The notes: generated by a model not told the origin, from the letters alone. A DNA stretch of 29,938 bases from CAZCZU01 sp964503475 (GCA_964503475.1 CAZCZU010000033.1:1-29938), one strand, 5' to 3'. Counted from the first letter of the stretch, positions 17,001 to 23,839 are shown. Made by a program: numbers and translations.

Positions 17001-17350
17001 TCGGCATGATCGCACTCGCCGGCATTGTGGTGCGCAACTCCACGCTGCTGATCGACTTTATCCTCAATTACCGGCGCCAGGGGCATTCGGTGCGCTCGGC
17101 CGTGCTGGAGGCGGGAGCGGTACGTGCGCGCCCGATCCTGCTGACTGCTCTGGCGGTCATTGCCGGTACCTCCATCATGATTAGCGACCCGGTCTTCGGT
17201 GGTCTGGGCGTGTCGATGGCCTTCGGCACGCTGGCAGCCACGGCCCTGACCCTGTTCATCATTCCGGTGGTTTATTACCTGTGGCAGCGCAACAAGCCGC
17301 TGGAAGAGGAAGCCAACTGTGATATCGATTCCCAAGGAGAGAATGTATGA
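14042..17350 (+). CDS. RND-family efflux permease
   Basis: 1102-residue proton-driven inner-membrane pump. It has the RND plan: helix 1 near the N-terminus (LTPIISLLIFLIGLVALFV), a large periplasmic loop, helices 2-6, helix 7 at about residue 563 (FWGVVAVLFIAAMW), a second large loop and helices 8-12. The proton-relay pair is D421-D422 in GLLVDDAIVVIEN of helix 4, equivalent to AcrB D407/D408. This and the lack of the metal-pump signature favour an HAE-like rather than a CusA-type heavy-metal pump. It is followed by a DUF2892 gene overlapping its stop (ATGA). The surrounding genes suggest that it exports sulfur-derived or sulfide-responsive compounds; this is inference. Confidence 0.94.
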   Translation: MSDPKVPMNIAGRLGAAAMRTNLTPIISLLIFLIGLVALFVTPREENPQINVPAANVFVKMQGASPEEVRNQIVRPLEMVLREMSGVDHTYGMAMDSMAVVTVMFKVGEDKETSLVKLYDRVMHSLDRIPPGASQPLVKPLDVDDVPVSVITLSSPEMDGLALKRLAERVREELAPLPGVSVADIIGGRDHEVRIELDPARMAAYHIPLDQLHQVLKGANAGGPMGDLVGDSKVTRVWLDGYLKTADEVGRLIVSQYQGKPVYLRDIATIIDGPSEVDTLHRIGFGSAVAQPNGEPEKPAVSITLAKKPGTNAVVVTNAINTKLASLEGELIPDNVHVTITRDSGERADAAVNLLIEHLGIAIASVIVILLLFLGWREATIVTLNIPLILFIVLAVGLVADQTINRITLFALILALGLLVDDAIVVIENIHRHLHKGASGIKEKARLIVMATNETGKPTIIATIAVILAFVPMAFVTGMMGPYMGPIPFNAPVAMAASLVIAYMFTPWIAQRWMPCRDTTPTLEEHHEKGARDWVYDLYMKLAVPLVDDAGKRRIFWGVVAVLFIAAMWEPGWQFMRPSGINGPLTPGAVELKMLPKGNKNTFNVTIDMPEGTPLVVTDAVAREVGSVIRSHPMVTDYETFVGQAGPIDFNGMLRGAVLRRGANVAEIRVNLVDKTHRSIKSDAIVLQLRDMLKPVAAANPKANIKLVEDPPGPPVRATLLAEIYGPDDKQRDAVADKVRNVFEHTYDVVDIDDSVGDDQRELRLHINKEKAARMGVATASVAQALQDFLGGYDIGAVHVADERHPVMLKVRMPRELRVHASDLDRIHVSGANGAVPLSAIATIEPRVVAKPLYTKDGHAVSYVTGEPKVGSQVYSLLDMDGKLDGMQIAPGQKLKTGGMRFTETQPDDTFGYHLLWDGEMRLTLDVFRDLGAAFIVALVLIYLLMVAYYGQFTLPMLVMAPTALTMIGIFPGHLITGQPFTATSMIGMIALAGIVVRNSTLLIDFILNYRRQGHSVRSAVLEAGAVRARPILLTALAVIAGTSIMISDPVFGGLGVSMAFGTLAATALTLFIIPVVYYLWQRNKPLEEEANCDIDSQGENV

Positions 17351-17568
17351 CCATTGAACGCACTGTCCGCATCATCGCCGGCACCTTTATCCTGCTGAGC
17401 CTTTACCTGGCTTACCGTTACAACGGTGTCGAGCTGTTCGGCTCGCCGACCTGGCTTTGGTTTACCGCCTTTGTCGGCGCCAACCTGCTGCAGTCCGGTT
17501 TTACCCAGTGGTGCCTGATGGAGAAAATCCTCGGCGCCCTGGGGATGAAGCACTGCTGCGAGAAGTAA
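17347..17568 (+). CDS. DUF2892 (YgaP-like) small membrane protein, copy 1
   Basis: 73 residues. The opening MTIERTVRIIAGTFILLSL and two membrane helices are typical of DUF2892, the domain fused to rhodanese in E. coli YgaP. There are three cysteines in the C-terminal part (QWCLMEKILGALGMKHCCEK), two of them adjacent. It overlaps the RND permease stop by 4 bp and precedes a membrane-anchored rhodanese, so here the YgaP parts are encoded separately. The family role in sulfur transfer across or at the membrane is unsettled. Confidence 0.88.
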   Translation: MTIERTVRIIAGTFILLSLYLAYRYNGVELFGSPTWLWFTAFVGANLLQSGFTQWCLMEKILGALGMKHCCEK

Positions 17569-17593
17569 TTCGCCAGTGAAACACCAGCTGACA

Positions 17594-17648
17594 GGCACGG
17601 AGCGGGATGTCCTCCCCCAAGGTCCGTTCGTAGCACCCGCTTCGTGCC
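17594..17648. other. Long imperfect hairpin between pump and rhodanese genes
   Basis: GGCACGGAGCGGG (17594-17606) pairs with CCCGCTTCGTGCC (17636-17648), with one G-T wobble, around a 29-base loop. It fills the 115-bp gap between the first DUF2892 gene and the first rhodanese gene. There is no T-run. It may lower read-through or set a processing site dividing the pump genes from the sulfur-enzyme genes. Confidence 0.5.
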
Positions 17649-17683
17649 CGTCAACAGATTTGAGCTAAGGAGTTAGCGATAGA

Positions 17684-18085
17684 ATGAGCGAATTTATGCA
17701 ACAAAATGCCGTTTACATCTTCATGGCGGTGTTGATCGCCTGGATGCTCTACCAGCGTGTGCTGGCACCGAAGATGGCCGGAGTGAAATCGATCTCGGCC
17801 GGCGAGTACATGAAGATGCGCGATGAGCCGCATACGCTGGTCGATGTGCGTTCCGCGGGCGAATGGGCCTCGGGCCATGCGCCGAAAGCGATCCATATTC
17901 CTCTCGGTGAAGTGAACCAGCGCCTGCGCGAGATTCGCGAAGGTGAACCGGTGGTGGTGATCTGTGCCTCCGGTGCCCGCTCGTCCATGGCCGCGGTGAC
18001 CTTTGCCAAAGCCGGCTTCAAGCCGGTCTACAATTTTTCCGGAGGCATGGGCAGCTGGCGCGGTGCCGGCCTGCCGGTGAAGTGA
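17684..18085 (+). CDS. Membrane-anchored rhodanese
   Basis: 133-residue single-domain sulfurtransferase. One N-terminal membrane helix (about 9-27) has acidic residues before it and R, K after it, which predicts a cytoplasmic rhodanese domain. The domain runs from about 34 to 133 with LVDVRSAGEW and the active-site loop CASGARS (catalytic Cys94). The six-residue loop suits sulfane sulfur such as persulfide or thiosulfate. The next gene follows after 1 bp. Function in the chain: accept or pass sulfane sulfur close to the membrane pump and SQR. Confidence 0.93.
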   Translation: MSEFMQQNAVYIFMAVLIAWMLYQRVLAPKMAGVKSISAGEYMKMRDEPHTLVDVRSAGEWASGHAPKAIHIPLGEVNQRLREIREGEPVVVICASGARSSMAAVTFAKAGFKPVYNFSGGMGSWRGAGLPVK

Positions 18086-18086
18086 A

Positions 18087-18503
18087 ATGATGAAGCGCAT
18101 CGTAACCCTGATCGCCTTTTTGCTGATGTTGCCGGCTTTTGCCAATGCCTGTGGCGTTAGTGAGATGACCCGTGAGGGGTATGAGAATGCACCGGTCGAG
18201 CACGCCTGGCAGCACTGGAGTCAGGGGGCATCCAGTCCGATTCCGTTCGTCTTTATCGATGTGCGTACAGCTGGCGAGTTCACCGAGGGGCATGTGCCGG
18301 GTGCCCGACTGTTGCCGCTTGCAGAACTGGAACAGCGACTGGCCGAAGTGCCGAAAGATAAGCGTGTCTATCTCTACTGCCGCTCAGGCCACCGTTCGGC
18401 CCAGGCCGCTGCCCTGCTGACGTCGCACGGCTATACCAATATCGAAAACGTACTGGGCGGTTATACCGCCTGGCAGCAAAAAGGTTATGAGGTGACGAAA
18501 TGA
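18087..18503 (+). CDS. Exported rhodanese
   Basis: 138 residues. A signal peptide (MMKRIVTLIAFLLMLPAFANA) points to a periplasmic location. Cys22 follows the cleavage region, but the preceding residues are a poor lipobox. The rhodanese domain holds FIDVRTAGEF and active-site loop CRSGHRS (Cys98). A second start at 18090 is equally possible. It overlaps the next rhodanese gene by 4 bp. It would handle sulfane sulfur on the outer face of the inner membrane, complementing the cytoplasmic rhodaneses next to it. Confidence 0.93.
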   Translation: MMKRIVTLIAFLLMLPAFANACGVSEMTREGYENAPVEHAWQHWSQGASSPIPFVFIDVRTAGEFTEGHVPGARLLPLAELEQRLAEVPKDKRVYLYCRSGHRSAQAAALLTSHGYTNIENVLGGYTAWQQKGYEVTK

Positions 18504-18832
18504 AATTTGACCGCATGAATGTCAATCAGCTCTACCCGCGCTGGCTGGTGGCGCGCGAAAAACAGGCGCCGTGCACGATCATCGATGTACGTTCACCGGA
18601 AGAGTATGCACGTGGCCATGTGCCGGGTGCGAAGCTGATTGCCCTGAATACGGTGCCGGCCCGTGCGGATGAGTTTCCGGCGGATGCCGATGTCTATCTG
18701 ATCTGCCATTCGGGGATGCGTTCGGCCCAGGCCGCGGCATGGCTGGCCGAAAATCATGGGCACCGCCGTCTGATCAATGTCGATGGTGGCACGGTGGCCT
18801 GGGCTGAAGCGGGCTACCCGCTGGAACAGTAA
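18500..18832 (+). CDS. Cytoplasmic rhodanese
   Basis: 110 residues with no signal or membrane helix. IIDVRSPEEYARGHVPGA is followed by the active-site loop CHSGMRS (Cys69) and the closing GGTVAWAEAGYP. ATGA overlap with the exported rhodanese shows coupling. About 130 bp with a small hairpin separates it from the second DUF2892 gene. It is probably a sulfane-sulfur carrier to thiols such as glutathione for the downstream dioxygenase. Confidence 0.93.
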   Translation: MKFDRMNVNQLYPRWLVAREKQAPCTIIDVRSPEEYARGHVPGAKLIALNTVPARADEFPADADVYLICHSGMRSAQAAAWLAENHGHRRLINVDGGTVAWAEAGYPLEQ

Positions 18833-18850
18833 TGCATCGCAGCTGCTTTA

Positions 18851-18879
18851 ATGGCAAAGGTTGTATGGTTTTTTGCCAT
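18851..18879. other. Inverted repeat between rhodanese and DUF2892 genes
   Basis: ATGGCAAA (18851-18858) and TTTGCCAT (18872-18879) are perfect inverted copies with a 13-base spacer. It could be an operator for an internal promoter or an mRNA hairpin. A smaller CCCC/GGGG stem lies at 18932-18943, just before the ribosome binding site of the next gene. Confidence 0.4.
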
Positions 18880-18963
18880 AGGTCGGCGGCATAGGTTCAG
18901 AACAGGTCAAACTGAGTGGCCTGACAAGTTCCCCGAATGGGGGTATCACAGGAGGAAAATAAA

Positions 18964-19152
18964 ATGAGCAAGAACGTAGGAACCCTGGACGGAGCCGTTC
19001 GTATCCTGATCGGTATGACGCTGATTTTCGGGGCCATGGAGGGTGCATTTGCACCGTGGGGCTGGATTGGTCTGGTATTGCTGGCAACGGCTGCGCTGAA
19101 TATCTGTCCGCTCTACTCCATGATCGGTATGAATACCTGCGAGAAGAAGTGA
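18964..19152 (+). CDS. DUF2892 small membrane protein, copy 2
   Basis: 62 residues. The opening MSKNVGTLDGAVRILIGM, two hydrophobic helices and LNICPLYSMIGMNTCEKK are the classic DUF2892 pattern, with Cys in both ICPLY and NTCEK. AGGAGG eight bases upstream selects this ATG. It lies between the rhodanese trio and SQR. Copy 1 next to the pump lacks the ICPLY cysteine segment, so the two may serve different partners. Confidence 0.9.
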   Translation: MSKNVGTLDGAVRILIGMTLIFGAMEGAFAPWGWIGLVLLATAALNICPLYSMIGMNTCEKK

Positions 19153-19174
19153 TTCCCATAGGGTAAGCAGAACA

Positions 19175-19275
19175 GGGCGCCCGGCCCATTCCCGGGCGCC
19201 CATGCAGATGCCGGCTCGAAAATGATTGCGACACCAGATCGAACCGGCGGTGCAGGGGGAATCCTCCCCCTCACC
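19175..19275. other. Two strong hairpins before the SQR gene
   Basis: The first is GGGCGCCCGG with CCGGGCGCCC (19175-19184 and 19192-19201), a perfect 10-bp stem. The second is AGGGGGA with TCCCCCT, closed by outer GGTG/CACC pairs (19249-19275). Neither is followed by a T-run. They fill most of the 190-bp gap before SQR and may stabilise or segment the long transcript. Confidence 0.55.
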
Positions 19276-19342
19276 AACAACCTCTTGCATGCAGCAAGAA
19301 ATCAGAGGCGGGGCATGTTATCCCGCGAAGGAGGATAATATC

Positions 19343-20629
19343 ATGGCACACGTTGTCATTCTGGGAGCCGGGATCGGTGGATTGCCGGCCGCCTATGAGA
19401 TGAAAGAGGAGCTGAACAAGCTCAAAGGTGATCACGAGGTGACGGTCGTTTCCAATTCGGAAACCTTTCACTTTGTACCAAGTAACCCGTGGGTGGCGGT
19501 CGGCTGGCGTACGCGCGAGAAGATCTCCATCAAGCTTGCTGACGTGCTGGGGAAAAAGAAGATCAACTTCATCTCTTCGGGTGCGCGTGAGATTCATCCC
19601 AAAGAGAACTACATCACCCTCAGTGATGGCAAACGCCTCGATTACGACTACCTGATCGTTGCTACCGGTCCGCGTCTGGCCTTTGAACTGGTCGATGGCC
19701 TTGGTCCGGAGGGGCATACCCATTCGGTTTGCCATGTCGACCACGCGGTCGAGGCTTACAATGCCTTTGAGGAGTTTTGCAAGAATCCGGGGCCGGTCGT
19801 GGTCGGTGCAGTTCAGGGCGCCTCCTGCTATGGCCCTGCCTACGAGTTTGCCATGATCCTCGATACCGAGCTGCGCAAACGTAAAATCCGCGATAAGGTG
19901 CCGATGACCTTTATCACACCTGAGCCCTACATCGGTCATCTGGGCCTGGGCGGTGTCGAGGATTCCAAGGCGATGCTGGAATCCGAACTTCGCAAGCGTG
20001 ACATCAAGTTCATCACCAACTGCAAAACCAACAAGATTACCGAGGATGAAATCCATTACGAAGAGGTGGATCGCAACGGTGAGGTGGTGAAGGCGGGCGT
20101 GTTGCCGCAGAAGTACTCCATGCTGCTGCCTGCTTTCCGCGGTACGCCGGTGGTGGCCAATACCGAGGGTCTGGCCAATCCGATGGGTTTTGCCCTGATC
20201 AACGAGTTCCAGCAGAACCCGACCCACAGCAACATCTACTCCACCGGTGTTATCGTCGCTATTCCGCCGGTCGAGACCGATGCGCCGCTACCAATCGGTA
20301 CGCCGAAGACCGGTTTCATGATCGAGTCGATGACAACGGCTCTGGTGCACAATATCGCTCACGATATCCAGGGCGAGGCACCGGAGAAGACCGGTACCTG
20401 GGGCGCGATCTGCCTGGCTGACCTGGGCGATCGAGGCGTTGCCTTTGTTGCCATGCCGCAGATTCCGCCACGTAACGTGGCCTGGGCCAAGGGTGGCAAG
20501 TGGGTGCACACGGCCAAGATCATGTTCGAGAAGTATTTCATGCGGAAGATGCGTATCGGTAAGTCCGAGCCGTTCTATGAGAAGGGTCTGATGAAAACTT
20601 TGGGTATCACCCGTCTGAAGGACGATTAA
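19343..20629 (+). CDS. sqr: Sulfide:quinone oxidoreductase (SQR)
   Basis: FAD enzyme on the inner membrane that oxidises sulfide to sulfane sulfur and reduces quinone. The 428 residues begin VVILGAGIGGLPAAYEM, the FAD-binding Rossmann motif, and include FVPSNPWVAVGW and YDYLIVATGP. All three cysteines known to matter in the A. ferrooxidans enzyme (C128, C160, C356) have counterparts at C130 (SVCHVDHA), C162 (GASCYGP) and C357 (GAICLADLGDRG). The C-terminus (FEKYFMRKMRIGKSEPFYEK) is the amphipathic, membrane-docking end of the family. The frame is open 39 codons upstream, but AAGGAGG precedes this ATG and the motif starts here. It feeds persulfide to the rhodaneses and dioxygenase next door. 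Confidence 0.95.
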   Translation: MAHVVILGAGIGGLPAAYEMKEELNKLKGDHEVTVVSNSETFHFVPSNPWVAVGWRTREKISIKLADVLGKKKINFISSGAREIHPKENYITLSDGKRLDYDYLIVATGPRLAFELVDGLGPEGHTHSVCHVDHAVEAYNAFEEFCKNPGPVVVGAVQGASCYGPAYEFAMILDTELRKRKIRDKVPMTFITPEPYIGHLGLGGVEDSKAMLESELRKRDIKFITNCKTNKITEDEIHYEEVDRNGEVVKAGVLPQKYSMLLPAFRGTPVVANTEGLANPMGFALINEFQQNPTHSNIYSTGVIVAIPPVETDAPLPIGTPKTGFMIESMTTALVHNIAHDIQGEAPEKTGTWGAICLADLGDRGVAFVAMPQIPPRNVAWAKGGKWVHTAKIMFEKYFMRKMRIGKSEPFYEKGLMKTLGITRLKDD

Positions 20630-20633
20630 GCCG

Positions 20634-21020
20634 ATGCGCATGAAAGTGCGCCATGATGGTGGTGCCCGCTTTACGGTTTGCTGTCGCGACCATGAGGTAA
20701 CCATGGATCAGCCCGAGGAGAATGCCGGCAGTGATGCCGGCATGACTCCGCCGGAGTTCATGGCTGCTTCGCTGGCCGGCTGTATCGGCTTCTATGTGGC
20801 TCGTTATTGCGAGCAGGCGAAGATCGATGCGACCGGCCTTGAGGTCGGTTGCGACTGGTCCATCGGTGGCAATCCGAAGCGTTTTGAAGCTATCGAAGTC
20901 AATGTGGTACTGCCGGGGATGCCCGAAAACCGGCGCAAGGCGGTGGAGCGGGTGGCCCAAAGCTGCCTGATTCATGCCACGCTGCTACATGGAACCGAAA
21001 TGGATATCCGAATCAACTAA
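20634..21020 (+). CDS. OsmC-like protein
   Basis: 128-residue OsmC/Ohr-superfamily protein. The two reactive cysteines of the fold are visible at C50 (ASLAGCIGFYV) and C111 (AQSCLIHATL), with further cysteines at C16-C17. OsmC/Ohr proteins reduce organic hydroperoxides through these thiols. Some OsmC-like members sit in sulfur clusters and may act on persulfides or as sulfur carriers. The start at 20634 or 20640 is equally possible. It is 4 bp after SQR and 26 bp before the fourth rhodanese, so a role in persulfide handling is likely, although inferred. Confidence 0.88.
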   Translation: MRMKVRHDGGARFTVCCRDHEVTMDQPEENAGSDAGMTPPEFMAASLAGCIGFYVARYCEQAKIDATGLEVGCDWSIGGNPKRFEAIEVNVVLPGMPENRRKAVERVAQSCLIHATLLHGTEMDIRIN

Positions 21021-21046
21021 ACACTGTATGCAGAGGAGAGGACGCT

Positions 21047-21373
21047 ATGCAGGAAGTCTCCGTTGTTACCCTCCACCAACGGCTGGCCGAGGGAGCGGTT
21101 GAATATCTGATCGATGTGCGCTCGCCGGAAGAGTTTGCCGATGTGCGCCCCGGTGTCGATCTCATCCGTAATTTTCCGCTGGACCGGATCGAGACGCTCG
21201 ATCTGCCCAAGGATGCGACCATTTATCTGACCTGCCGTAGCGGCATGCGCAGCGGCACGGCCCAGAAGAAACTGGCCGCTCTGGGTTATCAGCATGTCAT
21301 CAATGTTGCTGGTGGCGTTGTTGCCTGGCAGAAGGCCGGCTATCCGGTTGCCGGCGGGGGCAATTATCGATGA
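21047..21373 (+). CDS. Cytoplasmic rhodanese (paired with persulfide dioxygenase)
   Basis: 108 residues without signal peptide. It shows YLIDVRSPEEFADVRPG and the active-site loop CRSGMRS (Cys63), then GGVVAWQKAGYPV. GAGGAGAGG lies upstream of the start. It overlaps the dioxygenase gene by 4 bp. Fusions and close pairs of rhodanese with ETHE1-type dioxygenase are well known, and the two steps together convert thiosulfate or glutathione persulfide to sulfite. Confidence 0.94.
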   Translation: MQEVSVVTLHQRLAEGAVEYLIDVRSPEEFADVRPGVDLIRNFPLDRIETLDLPKDATIYLTCRSGMRSGTAQKKLAALGYQHVINVAGGVVAWQKAGYPVAGGGNYR

Positions 21374-22056
21374 TCTTTCGCCAGCTTTTTGAACCTGATA
21401 CCAGTACCTACACCTATCTGCTGGGCGATGCCGATCGTGGCGAGGCGGTGCTGATCGATCCGGTGGATCGGATGGTGGAACGAGACCTGGCCCTGGTTGA
21501 TGAACTGGGCCTTACTCTTACGCATGCACTGGAGACACATGTGCATGCCGATCACATTACGGGTGGCGGTCATCTGCGCAAGAATACCGGCTGCAAGCTT
21601 GGCGTCTCCGTGCATGGAGGTGTGGCCTGTGCCGACCTGCAGCTCGCGGAAGGGGACGTGATTCGCTTTGGCCGTTTTGAACTGTCAGTGATTGAAACCC
21701 CGGGTCACACGGACAGCTGTGTAAGCTACCATTGCCAGGATAAGCTTTTTACCGGTGATGCCCTGTTTGTCCGCGGCTGTGGTCGTACCGATTTTCAGCA
21801 GGGCGATGCCAACCGTCTGTACGACTCGATTACCGGCAAGCTCTTTGTGCTTCCCGATGCGACCTTTGTTTATCCCGGTCACGATTATAAAGGCATGACC
21901 TGTTCGACCATTGGTGAGGAGAAGCGCTTTAATCCGCGCCTGACCAGGGGACGAGCGGCATTTGTCGAATTGATGAATAACCTGAATCTGGCTCCGCCCC
22001 GCTATATCAAGGAAGCGGTGCCGGCCAATCTGAAATGCGGTCTTGAGCATCCGTGA
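21370..22056 (+). CDS. ETHE1-type persulfide dioxygenase
   Basis: Non-heme iron enzyme that oxidises glutathione persulfide to sulfite with oxygen. The 228-residue metallo-beta-lactamase fold shows THVHADHITGG (H57, H59, D61, H62), TPGHTDSC (H113), FTGDALFVRGCGRTDF (D130) and YPGHDYKG (H171). By family knowledge H57, H113 and D130 are the iron ligands. GCGRTDFQ is characteristic of ETHE1 rather than glyoxalase II. It overlaps the preceding rhodanese (ATGA) and the following TauE gene (GTGA). It consumes the persulfide that SQR makes, and its product sulfite is the expected cargo of the next gene. Confidence 0.95.
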   Translation: MIFRQLFEPDTSTYTYLLGDADRGEAVLIDPVDRMVERDLALVDELGLTLTHALETHVHADHITGGGHLRKNTGCKLGVSVHGGVACADLQLAEGDVIRFGRFELSVIETPGHTDSCVSYHCQDKLFTGDALFVRGCGRTDFQQGDANRLYDSITGKLFVLPDATFVYPGHDYKGMTCSTIGEEKRFNPRLTRGRAAFVELMNNLNLAPPRYIKEAVPANLKCGLEHP

Positions 22057-22793
22057 TCAGTGTCTGGCTCTGGCCGGCGGCATTTGCTATCGGCCTGATT
22101 CTGGGATTGTTCGGAGCCGGTGGTGGCATGGTAACCGTGCCGGCATTGATGTTCCTGGCCCACATGGATGTCAAAATGGCCGTGGCGACCAGCCTATGGT
22201 TCGTTGCCGGCGTTTCACTGACCGCGGCTATCCATCAACGCTTCTGGCAGCATCTGCGCCCACGCCTGCTGGCGACCTTTGCCATCTCGGGCATGATCGG
22301 CGGTGCAATGGGCAGTCAGGTGGGGTTGCTTCTCCCCTCCTTCGTGCAGGTGGGGATGCTGGCCCTGCTTACTTTTTATGTCGCCTGGTGGACCAGCCGT
22401 GTGCGACTGAAGGATCGCGTCAGTGTCTTCCGTTTTATACCTGCGGCGTTTGCAGGGCTGGTGATCGGTATCCTGACCGGTGCGTTGGGCGTTGGCGGCG
22501 GCTTTCTGCTCGTACCGGCCCTGATCTATCTGGGGGTGGAGCGCTTTCAGCTGGCGGTGGTGCATTCGCTGGTGCTGATCTTTCTCAATGCCACGGTAGC
22601 GGCCATCAGTTATATCCCGTCGATGCAGATTCCAGTGCACCTGACGGTTGGTATCGCAGCGCTGGCGGCCGTAGGCAGCATCATAGGCGGTATCCTGTTG
22701 AAACGGTTGCCCGGCGATGCCTTGAAGAAGGGGTTCGCTGTGCTGCTGGTTTTGCTGGGCGGGCTGATGCTGTGGCAGGCCTGGCGGATGTAA
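22053..22793 (+). CDS. TauE/SafE-family sulfite exporter
   Basis: 246-residue inner-membrane protein with seven or eight helices. It carries the two glycine-rich repeats of the family, GLFGAGGGMVTVPALMFL (about 19-36) and GALGVGGGFLLVPALIYL (about 144-161). TauE/SafE members move sulfite, sulfoacetate and other organosulfur anions. The start is GTG overlapping the dioxygenase stop. Its place right after a sulfite-producing dioxygenase strongly suggests sulfite export. A different frame of similar length covers the same region but has no membrane-protein features. Confidence 0.92.
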   Translation: MISVWLWPAAFAIGLILGLFGAGGGMVTVPALMFLAHMDVKMAVATSLWFVAGVSLTAAIHQRFWQHLRPRLLATFAISGMIGGAMGSQVGLLLPSFVQVGMLALLTFYVAWWTSRVRLKDRVSVFRFIPAAFAGLVIGILTGALGVGGGFLLVPALIYLGVERFQLAVVHSLVLIFLNATVAAISYIPSMQIPVHLTVGIAALAAVGSIIGGILLKRLPGDALKKGFAVLLVLLGGLMLWQAWRM

Positions 22794-22794
22794 G

Positions 22795-23076
22795 GTGGTA
22801 AGTTCATCCCGCCCTATACTTCCCAGCCTGGCAGGGTGGCTGCATTGCCCACCCTGGTCCATGCTTATTCTGGCTGCCGTCCTGATGATCCTGGCGCCTT
22901 TCTGGCCCGAGCCACATCTGTTGCAGAAGCTGGATATGCTTCTGCAAGGAGAGCCATTTCGTATCATCGACAGGGTGGACCTGTTCTGGCATAGCTGGCC
23001 GCTGCTATGGATTGTTGCCCGACTTCTGACGCCGGGGGCTGCCGGTTACTGTCGAATTCCGGAGCGTCGCACATGA
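22795..23076 (+). CDS. Small membrane protein of the RND-neighbour type
   Basis: 93 residues from a GTG start directly after TauE; the true start may be the internal ATG at 22858 (MLILAAVLM). Two hydrophobic helices flank a conserved-looking segment, LAPFWPEPHLLQKLDMLLQG, followed by IDRVDLFWHSWPLL. This pattern recalls short proteins often found near RND pumps in proteobacteria and loosely named RND transporter, although they are far too small to pump. The stop overlaps the next gene (ATGA), which supports translation. Function unknown; it might assist the pump encoded earlier in the island. Confidence 0.72.
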   Translation: MVSSSRPILPSLAGWLHCPPWSMLILAAVLMILAPFWPEPHLLQKLDMLLQGEPFRIIDRVDLFWHSWPLLWIVARLLTPGAAGYCRIPERRT

Positions 23077-23378
23077 TTTTGATCGATATCATACTGTTCA
23101 TACTCATCGCCTGGTCCTGCTGGCAGGGTTACAGCAAGCGACAGATGTGGCTCTCGGTGATTGCGCACCTGTTGGCCAGGCTCTATCGCGGCAAGGGATA
23201 CTGGCATCAGCTGTTTACCCTGGGCCCGATCATCGTTGTCTGGCTGTTGCTGTGTCACTGGTTGGCCAACCACGGTGCCAGAGGCTTGGGGGCCGGAGGG
23301 CTTCTGCTGGCAATGACGCTGGGGCTGGATGGCATGCGCCACTTTGAAGAGAAACAGAAGCTGGAGCGAAAACCATGA
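23073..23378 (+). CDS. Unknown small membrane protein
   Basis: 101 residues with an N-terminal helix (MILIDIILFILIAW), further hydrophobic stretches at about 49-66 and 72-86, and a basic, charged tail (RHFEEKQKLERKP). No family recognised. It overlaps both neighbours by 4 bp (ATGA at 23073 and 23375), so the three small membrane proteins are a coupled cassette. The frame is open 22 codons further upstream, but the overlap start is preferred. Confidence 0.72.
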   Translation: MILIDIILFILIAWSCWQGYSKRQMWLSVIAHLLARLYRGKGYWHQLFTLGPIIVVWLLLCHWLANHGARGLGAGGLLLAMTLGLDGMRHFEEKQKLERKP

Positions 23379-23839
23379 AGCGGATGACTGCCCTGTTTAT
23401 ATGGCTGCTGCCATCCATGGCTGCTGCCGATCCACTCGATACCGGTGAGGCCTACACCATGCGCAAGGGACCTCCCGAGTGGATGGATGGCGTTGGTTTT
23501 ACCTGGTTGCTGGTCGATTATGCGCTGTTTGCTGCTGTCGTGGCCCTGATCGGCTGGTTGCTGATGCGTCGTCCCGAGCTGTTTGCCCGTTTTGAGAAGG
23601 GCATACGCTGGCCATTTGCCGGCCTGCTCGGCCTGGCTTCCCGGTTTCCTGCAGGATTGCGGGAGCTGTTGCAGGTGACCACATATTTATCTGTCCTGTT
23701 GCTGGTTGTCGGCTGGGTGATGTTCTGCCAGTGGCTGAACCACATTCATCTGGGAGCGGTGGCCATGGCGGGGCTTGCTCTGCTGGCCGTGATCCTGGTC
23801 AGGACGATCAGACGTAGTGAAGAGAAACAGACAGTTTGA
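23375..23839 (+). CDS. Unknown membrane protein with signal-like N-terminus
   Basis: 154 residues. The first 18 look like a cleavable signal peptide (WLLPSMAAA before DPLDTGEAYTM). A short periplasmic stretch rich in P, W and M follows, then a helix at about 44-64 and two more at about 100-122 and 124-143, and a charged end (RTIRRSEEKQTV). I recognise no family. It is the last of three overlapping small membrane genes and is followed after 9 bp by the methyltransferase gene. It could be a subunit of a membrane complex with its two neighbours. Confidence 0.72.
   Translation: MKRMTALFIWLLPSMAAADPLDTGEAYTMRKGPPEWMDGVGFTWLLVDYALFAAVVALIGWLLMRRPELFARFEKGIRWPFAGLLGLASRFPAGLRELLQVTTYLSVLLLVVGWVMFCQWLNHIHLGAVAMAGLALLAVILVRTIRRSEEKQTV

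Noticed and set aside
19271..20227. Minus-strand 318-codon frame opposite SQR
   Set aside because: Shadow of SQR, whose FAD motif and three functional cysteines are intact on the plus strand.
22043..22801. Plus-strand 252-codon frame overlapping TauE
   Set aside because: Cys-, Arg- and Gly-rich with no hydrophobic helices. The alternative frame gives a well-formed TauE/SafE protein coupled to the dioxygenase.
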